The position numbers and the translations under genes were made by a program. The notes beneath the pieces were generated by a model, which searched no databases, was not told the DNA's origin, and saw nothing but the letters and a program-made list of their open reading frames with translations. A stretch of DNA of 64,000 nt. Source: Cylicocyclus nassatus (taxonomy: Eukaryota; Nematoda; Chromadorea; Rhabditida; Strongylidae). The stretch spans positions 27,507,521 through 27,571,520 of the forward strand of contig CATQJL010000001.1 in the NCBI GenBank assembly GCA_958299035.1. Direction: 5' to 3'. Shown here in pieces: positions 45,190 through 55,990 of the stretch; within the stretch, counting starts at the first letter, position 1; the number at the start of each line of letters is the position of its first letter.

Positions 45190-45540
45190 TATTAATAGAG
45201 TTTCTACTTTTCTCCATTTTTTGGCAGTTAAATTCTTCTAGTTTTTGGCTACAACTTCGCGTACAGTCTGCTTCAATCGGGATCAGGCCGAACCGTCGGC
45301 GTAAATTTGGCGCTCGCAGCGCTAGCGGTCTGCGCTGCCTGTGCGCGCTGTCGGAGAGAGCAAAACGATTGGAGAGAGAGCAGAGAAGCAGGCCGTGGGC
45401 TTGACCGCGAAACCCTTGAGACGCGGACTCCCGCCATGCCAATTTTGGCCTGGTTAGGATTGGGGCAGACTGTACATCAAACTTGATGCAAGTTCTAAAA
45501 ATCATTACTTTGTAAAGCTTGCTGTGCTCTATTAAATTCA
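45190..45540. repeat. Half-element remnant of the 945-bp palindromic family, interrupted
   Basis: The left piece (TTGGCAGTTAAATTCTTCTA, then GTTTTTGGCTACAACTTCGC) matches the arm at 20600-20645. The right piece (TTACTTTGTAAAGCTTGCTG, TGCTCTATTAAA) matches the outer arm. A 209-bp GC-rich MITE (45264-45472) is inserted between them. Confidence 0.5.
45264..45472. mobile_element. 209-bp GC-rich MITE, TA-flanked
   Basis: CAGTCTGCTTCAATCGGG at the left matches the reverse complement of the right end (CAGTCTGCCCCAATCCTA). TA lies on both sides (45262-45263, 45473-45474). The interior is GC-rich (GGCGCTCGCAGCGCTAGCGG), in contrast to its AT-rich host. It interrupts the palindromic-family remnant at 45190-45540. 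Confidence 0.85.
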
Positions 45541-46229
45541 CAGAATCTATCTAGAAAAGCGAAATTTGACTTATTGCGGAGACCAGTCGTGGAGCAAGTG
45601 ACTTATTAACCGAATAATTTGAGCTTCCCATCATTTTTTAACAACTTTTTCATCAAATTTGAATGCGTTTTCAATACTGAAATACCGTTTTCAATACTTG
45701 TTTGAATTCATGTTCTATTGCTTTTTCATGATAATGAATAAGAAAGACCTTTTTCTGGAGAGATTGTTGTACAATTAATTGCGTTTTGCAATAACTTCAT
45801 CTAATTATCTGCTGAAATTTTGTAAATTTTCTGTTGCCAAAACGATTCTGACCTACTACGTAGGTCGATGCAAAAGTTCTCGCTTAAATCAAAGAAAATT
45901 TAATCACTTACTGAAATTTGAACCTAATTTCATGGCTTCTTCGAAAAAAGAAGTGGGTTTTGCGTTTCAAGATATTTTATTTGTTTCAAGGAGTTATTTC
46001 AATTCATCTTCTCGTTGGCACCTCAGAGAAACAAGCTTTCAGAGATTGCACTACAAATTTCGTAATTTTGAGTTTGGTTGTAAATAGTGCCAAAGTAGTA
46101 GTATCATAGCATTGCTTCGTATGTTTAGCAAGCATAATTAATGGTAATGCAGGAACAAAAACCGTAAAAAATTCCTTGCAGAGAAAATCATCTTATCAGC
46201 GCATTTTCTTCACAAAACACAGTTTCGAA
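45541..46229. other. No gene recognised; lone mariner-like end
   Basis: ACGTAGGTCGATGCAAAAGT at 45859-45878 resembles a mariner-type terminus, with no partner found. Open frames across it on the plus strand have no supporting features. Confidence 0.35.
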
Positions 46230-47278
46230 CGGGGTCAAGCTTGTGAAGCGACTGTCGCAACGGGGGGTCGTAAAGAAGGTACTAAGGTGGGGGGGGGGAG
46301 GGTCGTAAGAAGAGGTACTTAGGCTAAAATACTCTAAGCCTAAAAGGGAATCAAAAAGCAGAGCTTTATTAATGCAAAATTTGGTGTTATTCTGTTAACT
46401 GTGGATTTTCTTATAATTATGTATGGTGGCAAAAAATCAGGAAAGGGGGGGGCGTATCTGGGTCGCATCTAAATTTCTTCCGAGCTATCGAAATTTGTCG
46501 GCTGCAATTCTGCTATAATATGAGGCCATCCTCCCACTTTCCATCATAAAAATTGCAGGCTGTTTTATACATTCTCTGGTAAGTTACAAAATTTTAAGCT
46601 CAAAAATCCCAGTTTTTGCTTTTTAGGATCGCATCTAAATTTTCGAGAGTCGCATCTAAATTTTCTCGAGCTTACTGCTCCTCAAGAGCTGAAACTTTTT
46701 TGTGGATAGCCTGGGAACTATACTACAGAACTTGTCCTTCGCAGCCTCTCAGTCTTTTCCTGGCCTCAGTTACAAATTTTCAAACTACCGTGCTCATGCA
46801 CGTTTTTGACGTCGTTGTGGACGGCGCTCAAGCGTTTTTTTTTCGCGAGAAAAACTGTGGAAGAGGTAGAAAGTAATTTTTAATTGAAAACATTTTTCCT
46901 TGTCATTTTTTTCTCCGTGCAAAAATTTGTGCCGCCAACGGGAATCGAATTTGCTGGTCTGAAGTATGCCTAAAAATTCAAGAAAAACTTGCAAAATTTC
47001 AAACATTATTGAAGGTGTGTATGTGTGCTACAGATGCTGGATGGACCCATTGGCCTAGAAATTCTGCTCTCGAAACCTTACTGAAGTTCTCACGCAGGTG
47101 TTTTTTGATGACATTCGTTTATGCAGGTTACCGCGAGGAATTTGGGCAGGGGAGGTTAAAGGGATAAAATGGGGGAGGGTGGGGGGAGGGTGGAGGGGGG
47201 AGAGGGGAAGGGGGATGGGTACCTTCAAGGGGGGGTCGTAAATGAGGGTCCCGGATCGCATCAACACGCTTGACCCTG
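46230..47278 (-). mobile_element. 1.05-kb hAT-type non-autonomous element, copy 2
   Basis: Same element as 37745-39122 in inverse orientation. Termini are CGGGGTCAAGCTTG on the left and CACGCTTGACCCTG on the right. Flanks GTTTCGAA and GTTTTGAA match in 7 of 8 bases, consistent with an aged 8-bp target duplication. It keeps the C/G-rich subterminal arrays and the GTCGCATCTAAATTT repeats. It lacks about 0.33 kb present in copy 1. Confidence 0.88.
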
Positions 47279-47690
47279 GTTTTGAACCAAAAATGTCACT
47301 CACTGCTTACCTAGAGTACTGTATGGTTTTGTGGTTTCAAAGTATCTCTGCTTATAAAGTGCAATAATTAGGAGATTTATTTACATGCCTATGCTATTCT
47401 CGCAGCCCGCAGCCTTTGAATGAGACCATGAAGGAGTGGAGCGAGGGCGGGGTTTGACCTCTATTGCGTGAAGGTGCAAGGAGCCTTCTGGAGTAAATGC
47501 TAGTGCGAATCGAGGTGCTAGGAACTCCTGCGACCATTCTCTTCCTCCAGGTATATATCACACCTATATTTTACTACATTGGCTAAGTCCCTGAGCAGAT
47601 CGCTATTGGTATCACTCCGAATTAGTTTGATACAGGAGTTGCAGGACATTCTTCCCAAAATCAGCTCATTTTCTAATGATCTGGTGACCT
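47279..47690. other. No clear gene; possible downstream part of an LTR-retrotransposon relic
   Basis: Minus-strand frames remain open for short stretches (for example reading SDTNSDLLRDLANVVKYRCD near 47600-47550) and may be decayed sequence downstream of the gag relic. There are no recognisable protease, reverse transcriptase or LTR features. Confidence 0.3.
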
Positions 47691-47699
47691 ATATCGGAA

Positions 47700-48990
47700 T
47701 CTTCTTAGATTACCAAACAATTCCGTAGGCATCTTGATTGCTTTGAGTATTTCTATTCTGTTTCCAGAAGCGTTATTAGCATTAGATTCAACTCCTGAGA
47801 TCTTCTCCACTAAGCATCTAGATCGACTCCAGCTTCTTTGGCCCTCGTGAACAGCTTCAATGAAGTCATGGATACCCCCGGAGCCAGTGTGCATGAGTGC
47901 GTTCCATATTCATTACTTTTGCCGGCACAATTATTCTCTCTTCTTCTTATCGAATTCTTCAGCACTCTTCCTGGCACCTTGGTCTGACATAACCAGCTAT
48001 GAAGAACAGTGGAGAACAAAAATGCCTTGTGGTTTTCATTCTTTCTACGAAGCCCTTAACAGCATTCTGCAGCGTGCACTGTTTCGTTTTATGCCCCCTG
48101 ATTTGCCACATCTGAAGCAACGATTAATTTTCTCCTTGCCTTTTATGGTCAACCTCTCTTTTCTTTAACCATGATCAACGGCCGTTTCCGAATTAACACG
48201 TTGACGACAGCGCGCATTTTTAGCTGTCTGCGTTGTGGTAAGCAGACCGTCATTTACAGTATCCCTACAGTGCTTTTGAGAAGCAGCCAAGAAAAGCGGA
48301 AGCAGTTTGCAGGTATATTCCATAATAAAACTTCTGAAGCAAGAGTCATTGCATGACCCACCATGTGGGTCACGTTGTCGTCAATGTGTTAAAGCATTGT
48401 TTCGGTGGAGCTTGATTTCCATAAAGCCTTTTTCATGTATCACTGTCCTGCTTAACTTCCTTTCTATGCAGGTTTCTTTCCAGCTACAGTGCTGCTTCTT
48501 TCACTTTGTCATAAATGATATGCGGACTAGTCTCAATCGCCTCTGCCAGAATATAGCATCTTTCCCAATCAGCTAACTGGGATATACACAGAAGATCCGC
48601 TTTTTGGAGTGACACCCCTTTTGTTCTTCATTAGGGTAGTGTTGACTGCAAGTCCTCTCCAGTACAAAGCAGAAGTCACTTACTATCTGATTTCTTTTCA
48701 CTATCAGATTCCTCAGTATAGCCAATGTTTTTACGCAAAAAGTGTTGCCTCCTTCAGCTAAACTTTCGTTCATCGCCTGGACTACGACGTCAAAGGAGCC
48801 GTTTTTTACACTGCGCGGTAGTGTTTCAAAGAGATTCAAGGCTTCTCTTCTCAAAAAACCTTCGAGGAGTTATATCAGTATTTCATCATTTCAATGCTTT
48901 CTTGAGTATTTTACCAGAAAAGATTTCAAAAATTGGTTTTCAAGCAGCTTCCAAGTCCCGTTTTCATGAAACCTTGGCATGTGTTGGTTC
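47700..48990 (-). pseudogene. LTR-retrotransposon gag relic with CCHC zinc knuckle
   Basis: Read from 48990 downward: TWKLLENQFLKSFLVKY, then LLEGFLRREALNLFETLP and VQAMNESLAEGG (48875-48760), ILRNLIVKRNQIVSDFCFVL, a frameshift, QLADWERCYILAEAIETS and IIYDKVKEAAL (about 48575-48480) with an in-frame stop, then CFRCGKSG followed by HKTKQC after a 1-nt shift (about 48120-48078), a CX2CX4HX4C zinc knuckle. The pattern matches gag-type capsid helices followed by a nucleocapsid knuckle of nematode LTR retrotransposons. Several stops and frameshifts show it is dead. No LTRs were recognised. Confidence 0.7.
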
Positions 48991-49014
48991 AAATTTCTTT
49001 TGTGCCGTACAGGT

Positions 49015-50300
49015 TTAAGAAGTGGTCTTTATTTCTTCCAATCACGGCCTTACGTTTCAACGCCTTTCGTCTTCCTCAGGGGCCTGAATGGTTCTAAGTG
49101 TCATCCGTAATTCCAGATCACCGAGCCAGGTCGAAAACTAGCAGAGTTCCTCGAACTCTGCTAGTTTTCGACCTTCTCACAATCTCGCTACCGAATAAAA
49201 TGTCAGTCGAGGACATACCGGAGGACCACTACAACTCGAGTAGTCTGCAGCGGAAATAGGCAGTCGCGGCAAACGAGTGAATCATGCTGTAGATACACCA
49301 AGATGATCCACAGTTATGAATTACATAACGATACGAACGGGAGGAAGTCACTAGTCATTGATAAACACTCGTTCTTACTGTTCATCTCAGGATTCTTGGT
49401 AGTAATGCAGAATGCTTCCAAAGCTTTTCTAGCCGAGATCTCTGTTTCATACGCAAGAATTTTGCACTTGACATCGAAGTCTTCTCCACCGTGCTGCGCG
49501 TCTCTATGCCTGCCGAGCGCCGAGCCCAAATTTTGCGCCTTTTATCGGCCAAGTGTTCTTTCATGCGAATACCCGAAACGCTACCGTCTTCTCCTACATA
49601 TATTGCTTTGCAGTCAAGGCATTCGATTTGATAAACGACTTCCACTTTTGCACAGTCCCCCACTCTACCGTGCGGGCATACTATGCATTGCTTTGTTGTA
49701 CAGTATCGGGTAGAGCCTATTTTGGACTAGCTGCTTTTGATGTTGTCGTTGAGGGTGTTAACTAGAACAACATCATCTTGCAGCTGGGCTCGAAATATGC
49801 ATTGCTTGAACGCCGCGGTAACCTTATCTGAGATGTAGGGAAGGCAAAGTGGGAGCTTGTTGGTACTATGAATGCTGGCACCATTCCTAGATGTCGAGGA
49901 CGAGATAAGTCATGGTAACCATTACTGCAAGAAATTCGACAAGCCAAATTCCGCGATTCGCAGCGTTCTTTCACAACAGAGCACATCTGCATAGCTGTCT
50001 TGTACATATTGCTGATAACTGCGCGTTTTACTGATGCAGGATGTGCGGACTTGACATTTATTAAGATATTCTTAAAGCTTCATTTGCCGTACCATTAACC
50101 TTAACAATGCCATTTGATAAATTCACCCGTGCGTTGAGACATGACAGCCAACCGTCGTTCGGTTTTTCGCGTGTGAGTTTGATGTACTGCGACTGCTGGT
50201 TCATGATTTCAAAACAATCATCCATTTCGGACTGTGCTGATGTAATGACACAGCAATCGTTGATGTGGTGGCAGTACATCAGAGGCGTAAGAGTAATGGA
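49015..50300 (-). mobile_element. Decayed Penelope-like retroelement (copy 2)
   Basis: On the minus strand a reverse transcriptase remnant precedes a GIY-YIG remnant, the same order as copy 1 at 11890-13690. The reverse transcriptase piece (50279-50064) reads MYCHHINDCCVI, where copy 1 has MYCRYVDDC. The first catalytic Asp has become Asn. The endonuclease piece (49663-49320) reads VVYQIECLDCKAIYVGEDGS with a frameshift before ILAYETEISARKALEAF. A 3' segment with GAGGAAGACG and GTTGAAACGTAAGGC near 49080-49040 may be the element's tail. The upstream part is cut by a palindromic element at 50340. Confidence 0.8.
49128..49174. repeat. Perfect 22-bp inverted repeat, 3-nt loop
   Basis: Arms AGGTCGAAAACTAGCAGAGT TC (49128-49149) and their exact reverse complement (49153-49174) flank the loop CTC. 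It lies between the endonuclease remnant and the presumed tail of Penelope copy 2. It may be a structural element of the 3' region or a small hairpin insertion. Confidence 0.85.
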
Positions 50301-50339
50301 AAGTGATGACGATTCGCTTCATACTGGATCTCACAAGGA

Positions 50340-50889
50340 GAGGATACCTTGTCGAAAGCACCAAGATGATACATATATCGTTTTGAAGCGCTTGAACCGC
50401 TGATTCCAAATCTATAGTTTCTAGCTGCGGAACGGTTTTGTATAAGGAGTTATAAGAAGTGTTTTCCTCCGGATTTGAGACGTGCTCCAGCAAGTCCCCC
50501 TTATCTATGAGCACTGTAGAGTAGTTGCAACTGGTGGCAATGGCCTAGTGGTAAGTGATTTGCTTGATGAGGAAAGTGTCAAAATTTTAATCCCTTCGCA
50601 TGCAACTCTATAACAATTTTTGCAAAATTGAGCTTCAAAATGGCTTTAGGACCCTAAAGCTTAAAATTTCTAATGATATTTATGCCAGTCGACACTATTT
50701 GGTATTTCTACATAGCTCGTAGACAAGAGCTGACTTTGAAGGGCTGTTCAACCTCGAGGGAAACACCCCTCATCACTCCTTCTACAAACGTTCCACAGCT
50801 AGAAACTATCGATTTTTAATCAGCGTTTCAACAACTTTGTGAAGATATATGTGTCATTTGGATTGCTGCTTTCGACTAATAAGGCAAGG
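50340..50889. mobile_element. Palindromic element with tRNA-like centre
   Basis: Left sequence TTGTCGAAAGCACCAAGATG, ACATATATC, GCGCTTGAACCGCTGATT and ATAGTTTCTAGCTG recurs inverted near 50780-50885. The unpaired centre holds CAATGGCCTAGTGGTAAGTG (50539-50558), which fits a pol III A box. A degenerate B-box position follows about 35 bp later. The element interrupts Penelope copy 2 and abuts another palindromic element at 50885. Confidence 0.7.
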
Positions 50890-51350
50890 AAGGTTGGTCG
50901 AAGTGGCCTTTTAAGATGTGATGCACACTGACTTGTAGAGCTTGGAACGCTGACTCCAAATCCACACTTGTTATCTGCTGCGGGCTTCTGGGCGAGGAGT
51001 TATAAAGGTTTTTGCGAGTAAAAATTTCAGTGCAAAGTTACTATAAAATTCGTAACCTTTTCCTAACGTTCAAATGAGGCAGCAGCGAGTCGGTATATCT
51101 TAAACAAGAATATTTGTTGCACTGAGTGACCCGATTACTAGTTAAGCCCTAGAGAAAAATGTTACGACTGATTTTCACTAGTCTTGCAATCAAGTTTTTA
51201 ATCACAAAAAATCTCCATAACTCCTCGCCCAGAAGCTCGCAGCAGATAGCGAAAATAGATTTGGAATCAGCGCTTCAAGCTCTACAAGATAGTATGCATC
51301 CCTTTTTAAAAGGCCACTTTGACCAACCTTCATTTCCTTGTAAGTATCCT
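50885..51350. mobile_element. Palindromic element, family P
   Basis: The left arm (AAGGAAGGTTGGTCGAAGTG, GACTTGTAGAGCTTGGAACG, CTGACTCCAAATCCAC, GCCCAGAAG-type sequence) and right arm (CATAACTCCTCGCCCAGAAG, GATTTGGAATCAGCGCTTCA, CTTTGACCAACCTTCATTTC) are inverted copies about axis 51115. The right end CCTTGTAAGTA matches the family P terminus. It encodes nothing. Confidence 0.8.
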
Positions 51351-51356
51351 CTCCTC

Positions 51357-51470
51357 GTAAGCTAATCCTCGCTCTATAGAATGGTGCCTCAAGCTCGGCG
51401 AAAGACATGAAAGAAAAGAAGTTATTAACAAATTGTTAGCACAACAGCACATATGTACAACACTTCAGTA
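51357..51470. repeat. Remnant of the CAGGGTGTCCCA MITE family
   Basis: TAATCCTCGCTCTATAGAAT, GGTGCCTCAAGCTCGGCGAA and GACATGAAAG match the right arm of the element at 26905-27569 (27465-27520) with few differences. The terminal GGGACACCCTG is missing, so this is a truncated copy. Confidence 0.65.
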
Positions 51471-51612
51471 TGTACAGATATTCAAAGACCTTGGTGGTTG
51501 ACTTGGCATACTCAGCCAAAGCTTTGCCTTGTGATTTGAAGATCTTCACATTAGCAGCCAGAAGATCTTTAAGTTCCATACCCTCTTTTGGAGGCATAGC
51601 TGGAATGAATAT

Positions 51613-52459
51613 AACTAACTAGCTGGCTTATCCGGCTCCGCCGTATCCGGACCAAACTTGGCACACATACACTTCGGGCCCCGGCGGGTGTCACAGTCCA
51701 CTTTTCGTTATCGATCGAAGTCGATTTTACCGATTTTTATCGATTTTTTTGCAGAGTTCACCTACAGGGCTAGGAGTTGGCACAGGGGGGGAAGTGAGCA
51801 TGGGGATTCCGAATACAACATTAGTTTTCAGGATCGTCCATTACTTTTATCGATTTTATCGATTTTTTGAAAATTTGAGCTAGGGGGCTGGAATTTGGCA
51901 CAGGAGTGTAATCGAGCATGCTGATCACCCCCTTGGGGTTGATCAGCATGCTCGATTACCCCCCTGTGCGAACTCCCAGCCTCGTAGCTCAAACTTTGCA
52001 AAAAAATCGATAAAATCGATAATAGTAATCGATAATCCCGAAAACCAATATTGTATTCGGAATCCCCATGCTCGATTACCCCCCCCCGTGCGAACTCCCA
52101 GCCCCGTAGCTCAAACTTTGCAAAAAAATCGATAAAATCGATAAAAGTAATCGATAATCCTGAAAACCAATATTGTATTCGGAATCCCCATGCTCGATTA
52201 CCCCCCTTTGCCAACTCCCAGCCCCGTAGGTGAACTCAGCAAAAAAATCGATTAAAATCGATAAAATCGATATCGATCGATGACGAAAAGTAGCCTATGA
52301 CACCCGCCGGGGCCCGTAGTGTATGTGTGCCAAGTTTGGTCCGGATCGGTTCAGAAATGGAATTTTCTATTCGGAACATACGTACATACATACAGACAGA
52401 CAGACAGACATACAGACAGACAGACAGACAAACAGACATTCAGCTTTATATATAAGATT
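51613..52459. mobile_element. Helentron-like family H element, partly palindromic
   Basis: Start ACTAGCTGGCTTATCCGGCT, then GTATCCGGACCAAACTTGG and CACACATACACTTCGGGCCC. Forward units run to an inversion at 51908-51959 (GTAATCGAGCATGCTGATCA mirrored). Units then run in the opposite direction through CGATGACGAAAAGTAGCC, a CAGACAGA microsatellite and TTCAGCTTTATATATAAG. The two sides have unequal numbers of units. The inversion point is the same as in the element at 58721. Confidence 0.75.
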
Positions 52460-54861
52460 CAGTCCCTGAATCGCAACTTCCCCAAAAAAAGGAAAGACGA
52501 AAGGACAATAAGACGAAATAATAACGAAATATAACGACGAAATGACGAAATGTAGAGCCGACGCGAAAGGAGAACTCAGCGATACGCAGTTCGATTGGGG
52601 CACGCTTTTCTCCTTAGGAGACGGGGCTTTTGGGGTTATTTTTGCCTCTAGCAATGAGGGGAGGAGGAGATTTGGAACCAAATTTTCCACATATACTAAT
52701 CTTTAGGGGTACAGTAGATTTATGTAACAATTTTGAAAAAATTATGTGAATTGAGAGTTTTGCCGACCTCAGGTGGGAATTAGGTCGGCAAATGCCGACC
52801 TAATTTGGAAATTAGTTGAGGAAACTCTTCATTCACATAAGTTTTTCATAATTTTTCATACTTTGTTACTTAGTCCTATTGCGCATATACACACCAAGTC
52901 CCGCGCGATTTCGTTCACTCTGCGTTGCAAACGAGCCATTTTCCATTTTCTTGATAGTGGGAAATTTCCAGACAAAAGCTTGCCACAACATTCAGTCACA
53001 TAATTTTTCAATGAAACTTCTAAGTTAAGCCCTGCAGGCCCGTGTTTATCTACCTACCAAGTTTCATACCATATCGTCATCTGTGCGCTGTAAACGTGCC
53101 GTTTGAATTCACATCTTCATTTACCAGTTTTGCAAAACTTTCGGAATAAATGCTAATTACTCGTTCCGTTCACATAAGTTTTTCATAATTTTTCATACTA
53201 TGTTTCCACTAGCCTCTCTCCGTTCGCATACAAAATTTGGTGCCATATAGTTACACATACATTGAGAACTAGCCATGTATGCAGTTACAAATAGCATCGC
53301 TTGGGCGACGTCGCGCGTGCGGCAATTAGCGACGGCGCGGTTTTACGCGCGCGAACTCCAGTGTTCGCCTGTTGAGGCACATAACATGTCAAGATAAGTA
53401 GCGAGCATGAACTACCAATTTTTTCCGGGGCTCCGCCCCGGACCCCGCAAAAACGATTTCCCCTTTGCTTTTTGGCCCCAAAACGATTTCCAGCTTGGCA
53501 TTTGCCGACCTCGTGCCGGACCCTGATTAACAACTGAATAATGTTCACATTTTTTGGGACATCATGTATAACCGCGAAGTAGCGTCGGAAATGCAGCACC
53601 TTTGTGAGCGTTTGTCGAACTCCGCCTTCCGTCGAATCTTCTTATATTCGGGCATAAATCCAACAAGTGAACATAATTGATATACAAGGCCGTCTTCTAC
53701 ATGCTATTCAAAAACATATTGTGCGTGTTTCCTCCACCATTAATGTGTTAAAAACCCTCGACTTCAGTTGCAAATTGACATAGATATTGAATTATGCAAA
53801 TCTGGTGTCATCTTGTGGAGCACTCCTGCAGAGTTTGCTTTGCTTTATCGAACAGCAAGTTCCCTTTGATGTGGTGCTATCGAAAGAGACCTTTTTTCAC
53901 CTAGTAATATGAAGCATTTGGAATCTTTAAGACACTCGCGTACTTTACAGACAAGAAGAAAACTTGCCTAACAAAAAAAACTCGGAGGGTTGCGATGGTT
54001 CCTAGATATCTATCAGTCGATGTTCTATGAACTTCGTAAGTACACTCACTGGCGCACAGCTCAATACTGTTGAATAACTTGAGCAGACAGTAAGTTCAAA
54101 CTGGTTAAAGAAGCTGATTTGAAATTACACATTTTAGAATTATTTTTATCTAAGCGTAAAAAGTCATTTGCACATCTTTATATAGGACTCTGCTTGATCG
54201 CGAGGGTAGTGGGATTGCCGCCATTGCTCGCGCATAAGCTTTTTCAGCTATATTGCTCTTTTCGAACGCTTTTCTGTTATCAGACATCAGCTTCCGTTTA
54301 CTTGAAATTTTGAAAATAGATTGTTTAAGCGGTTTGAGGGCATGCGGCAAACCGTGTATGCAGTGACCGCAAACTCATCGACTCTTGAAATCACGCAGAG
54401 CGCTATATTTCATGTAGGCCGCTATGAAAAATTTAGGGGGAGGAAGAGGAGGGGGGAGAGAGGGAGGGCAGGAAGGAGTAATGGTTGCCTTTTCCTCTCT
54501 CAGGTCCAAGCTTGACGGTATCGTTCATGTTAGTCTACAGTATGTGCATATGAAGACATGAAGTCAGCACTTGTAATGACTTTACCTGATATTCTTTAAA
54601 CTTGTTGGCACAGCTGCCAGTGCAGTGCCAATTGGGTAGGCATGGAGACAAATATTCCTTTTTACTGAATCTTTCAAGTTGTTCACACCTAAATCTTTCC
54701 TCTAGCTTGGTCTACAATTGACAGTAACTAGATTATGTTAAGTTTTGTACTCTTTGCTGTGTTGAAACCTCGAAATTTGTAGCTTTTTTTGTTCGCTACA
54801 ATTCATCTCCAATTTTTCTTGTCTTTTCTTTACGTCTAACTCATTCATCGCTCTATATCTA
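52460..54861. other. No gene recognised; repeat fragments
   Basis: TTCACATAAGTTTTTCATAA plus TTTTTCATACT occurs at 52832-52862 and again at 53169-53199, with related downstream sequence, indicating a duplicated unit of about 338 bp. A 13-bp palindrome (AATTAGGTCGGCA mirrored) sits at 52778-52805. A GC-rich island (53290-53530, with CCGGGGCTCCGCCCCGG) follows. At 53805-53905 there is a fragment of the 945-bp palindromic family. I see no splice-supported exons. Confidence 0.4.
53805..53905. repeat. Fragment of the 945-bp palindromic family
   Basis: GGTGTCATCTTGTGGAGCAC and GTTTGCTTTGCTTTATCGAA CAG match the outer arm of the element at 30102-31046. Neither terminus is preserved. Confidence 0.5.
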
Positions 54862-55530
54862 CAGGGTGTCCCAGAAGTTTGTATGCACTGTTTGATCGTT
54901 AATATCTCTCTTCCTAAGAAGTCTGTTTTAGTTCAGGTAGGTTTTGTAGAGCTGGCTTCATCTTTGATTTGCAGTATAGAACGAATCACCCATCTCTCTT
55001 GATTACTGTAGGATTACGGTAGAAACTTGACATATGCTTCAATATGGAAAAAGCTGCCATTTGAAAATTTTTCAAAAAAAAATGTGAAAACTTTATAATA
55101 GGGTTTTTATGGACGCTAAGTTCAATACTCAACTTTTCACAAGATTGCTAAGCTTTCTAAACGGTGTAACCGCACTTTTTAGGAACATTGAAAAAATGGC
55201 CTCTACTCTTACCCGACATAACTCTTCAATGAAGCATCATAAAAAGTTGGGAACTTTACAGTCAGAGTCAACAACTCCAAATAGCCTAGTGTAAAAGTTT
55301 TCAGATTGTTTTGTTTCCTTCCTGAGGCAAAATAAGGTCTTTCATGGCTCAAAACCCCTCTTTGAAATTTTACCGTAATCCTACAGTAATGAAGAGAGAT
55401 GGGTGATTCGTTCTTTACTGCAAATCTAAGTTGAAGCAAGTTCTACAAAAACCTGAAGCAAGGCAAAAGACTTCTTGGGAAGAGGGATAATAACGATCAA
55501 ACAGTGCATACATACTTTTGTGACACCCTG
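54862..55530. mobile_element. 669-bp TA-flanked palindromic MITE (CAGGGTGTCCCA ends)
   Basis: The ends CAGGGTGTCCCAGAAGTTTG and CATACTTTTGTGACACCCTG match in inverse orientation, with TA on both sides. Arms share CACTGTTTGATCGTTAAT, GAACGAATCACCCATCTCTC and TACTGTAGGATTACGGTAGA with the opposite strand. It is the sister copy of 26905-27569 (665 bp), which supports a family with conserved length. Confidence 0.92.
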
Positions 55531-55548
55531 TATACACCTTTGGTCTTC

Positions 55549-55990
55549 TAACGAGGTAACGATACTTGGTGTCCGCGGCCTTTTGAGATGAGATGCACAC
55601 CATTATGCTCGTCTTGGAGCGGTGATTCCGAATCTGACTTCCGTTTTCCAATCGTCTCTCGGAAAAAACTTATGAAGGATTTTCTTGTCAAAGGGGATGT
55701 GGTCGAAATGCCAAAACCGCCGCCAAGGTATGGTGTAGTGGCTAGTGCGATAGCCTCGCAAGTTAATGCAGGTTTGGGTTCAAATCCTTGTGTGATTTTA
55801 GTTATGCATTGTCTCAATCAAGCTTCTTTTCAAAAACTAGGCTCCTCGACCGTACTTCTTTTAGGCGACCATTGACGCAAAAATCCCTCATAACTACTTC
55901 TAGAGAAACGATTAGTAGAAACGGAAGTCAGATTCGGAATGTACGTTTCATTTCAAAAGGCCACGGCCACCAAGTATCGTTTCCTTGTAA
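55549..55990. mobile_element. Palindromic element, family P, with tRNA-like centre
   Basis: The left arm (55549-55685) and right arm (55885-55990) are inverted copies sharing AACGATACTTGGTG, GGCCTTTTGA and TCCGAATCTGACTTCCGTTT. The end CCTTGTAAGTAA is that of family P. The unpaired centre contains a tRNA-like sequence at 55730-55793. A pol III promoter inside a TIR element is unusual. Confidence 0.8.
55730..55793 (+). other. tRNA-like sequence with A and B boxes
   Basis: GTGTAGTGGCTAGTGCGATA matches an A box in tRNA context, and GGGTTCAAATCC at 55776-55787 is a near-consensus B box. Spacing of about 35 nt is right for a tRNA. I could not draw a complete cloverleaf with a paired acceptor stem, so I call it tRNA-derived rather than a functional tRNA gene. 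Related sequences lie at 50539-50600 and 42928-42985. Confidence 0.6.

Noticed and set aside
49128..49174. Hairpin near Penelope copy 2 as a hammerhead ribozyme
   Set aside because: It is a simple perfect stem with a 3-nt loop. The CTGATGA and GAAA core motifs of a hammerhead are absent.
52380..52440. CAGA-rich tract and other regular short repeats as a CRISPR array
   Set aside because: Units are 4 bp microsatellites without spacers, inside a eukaryotic mobile element.
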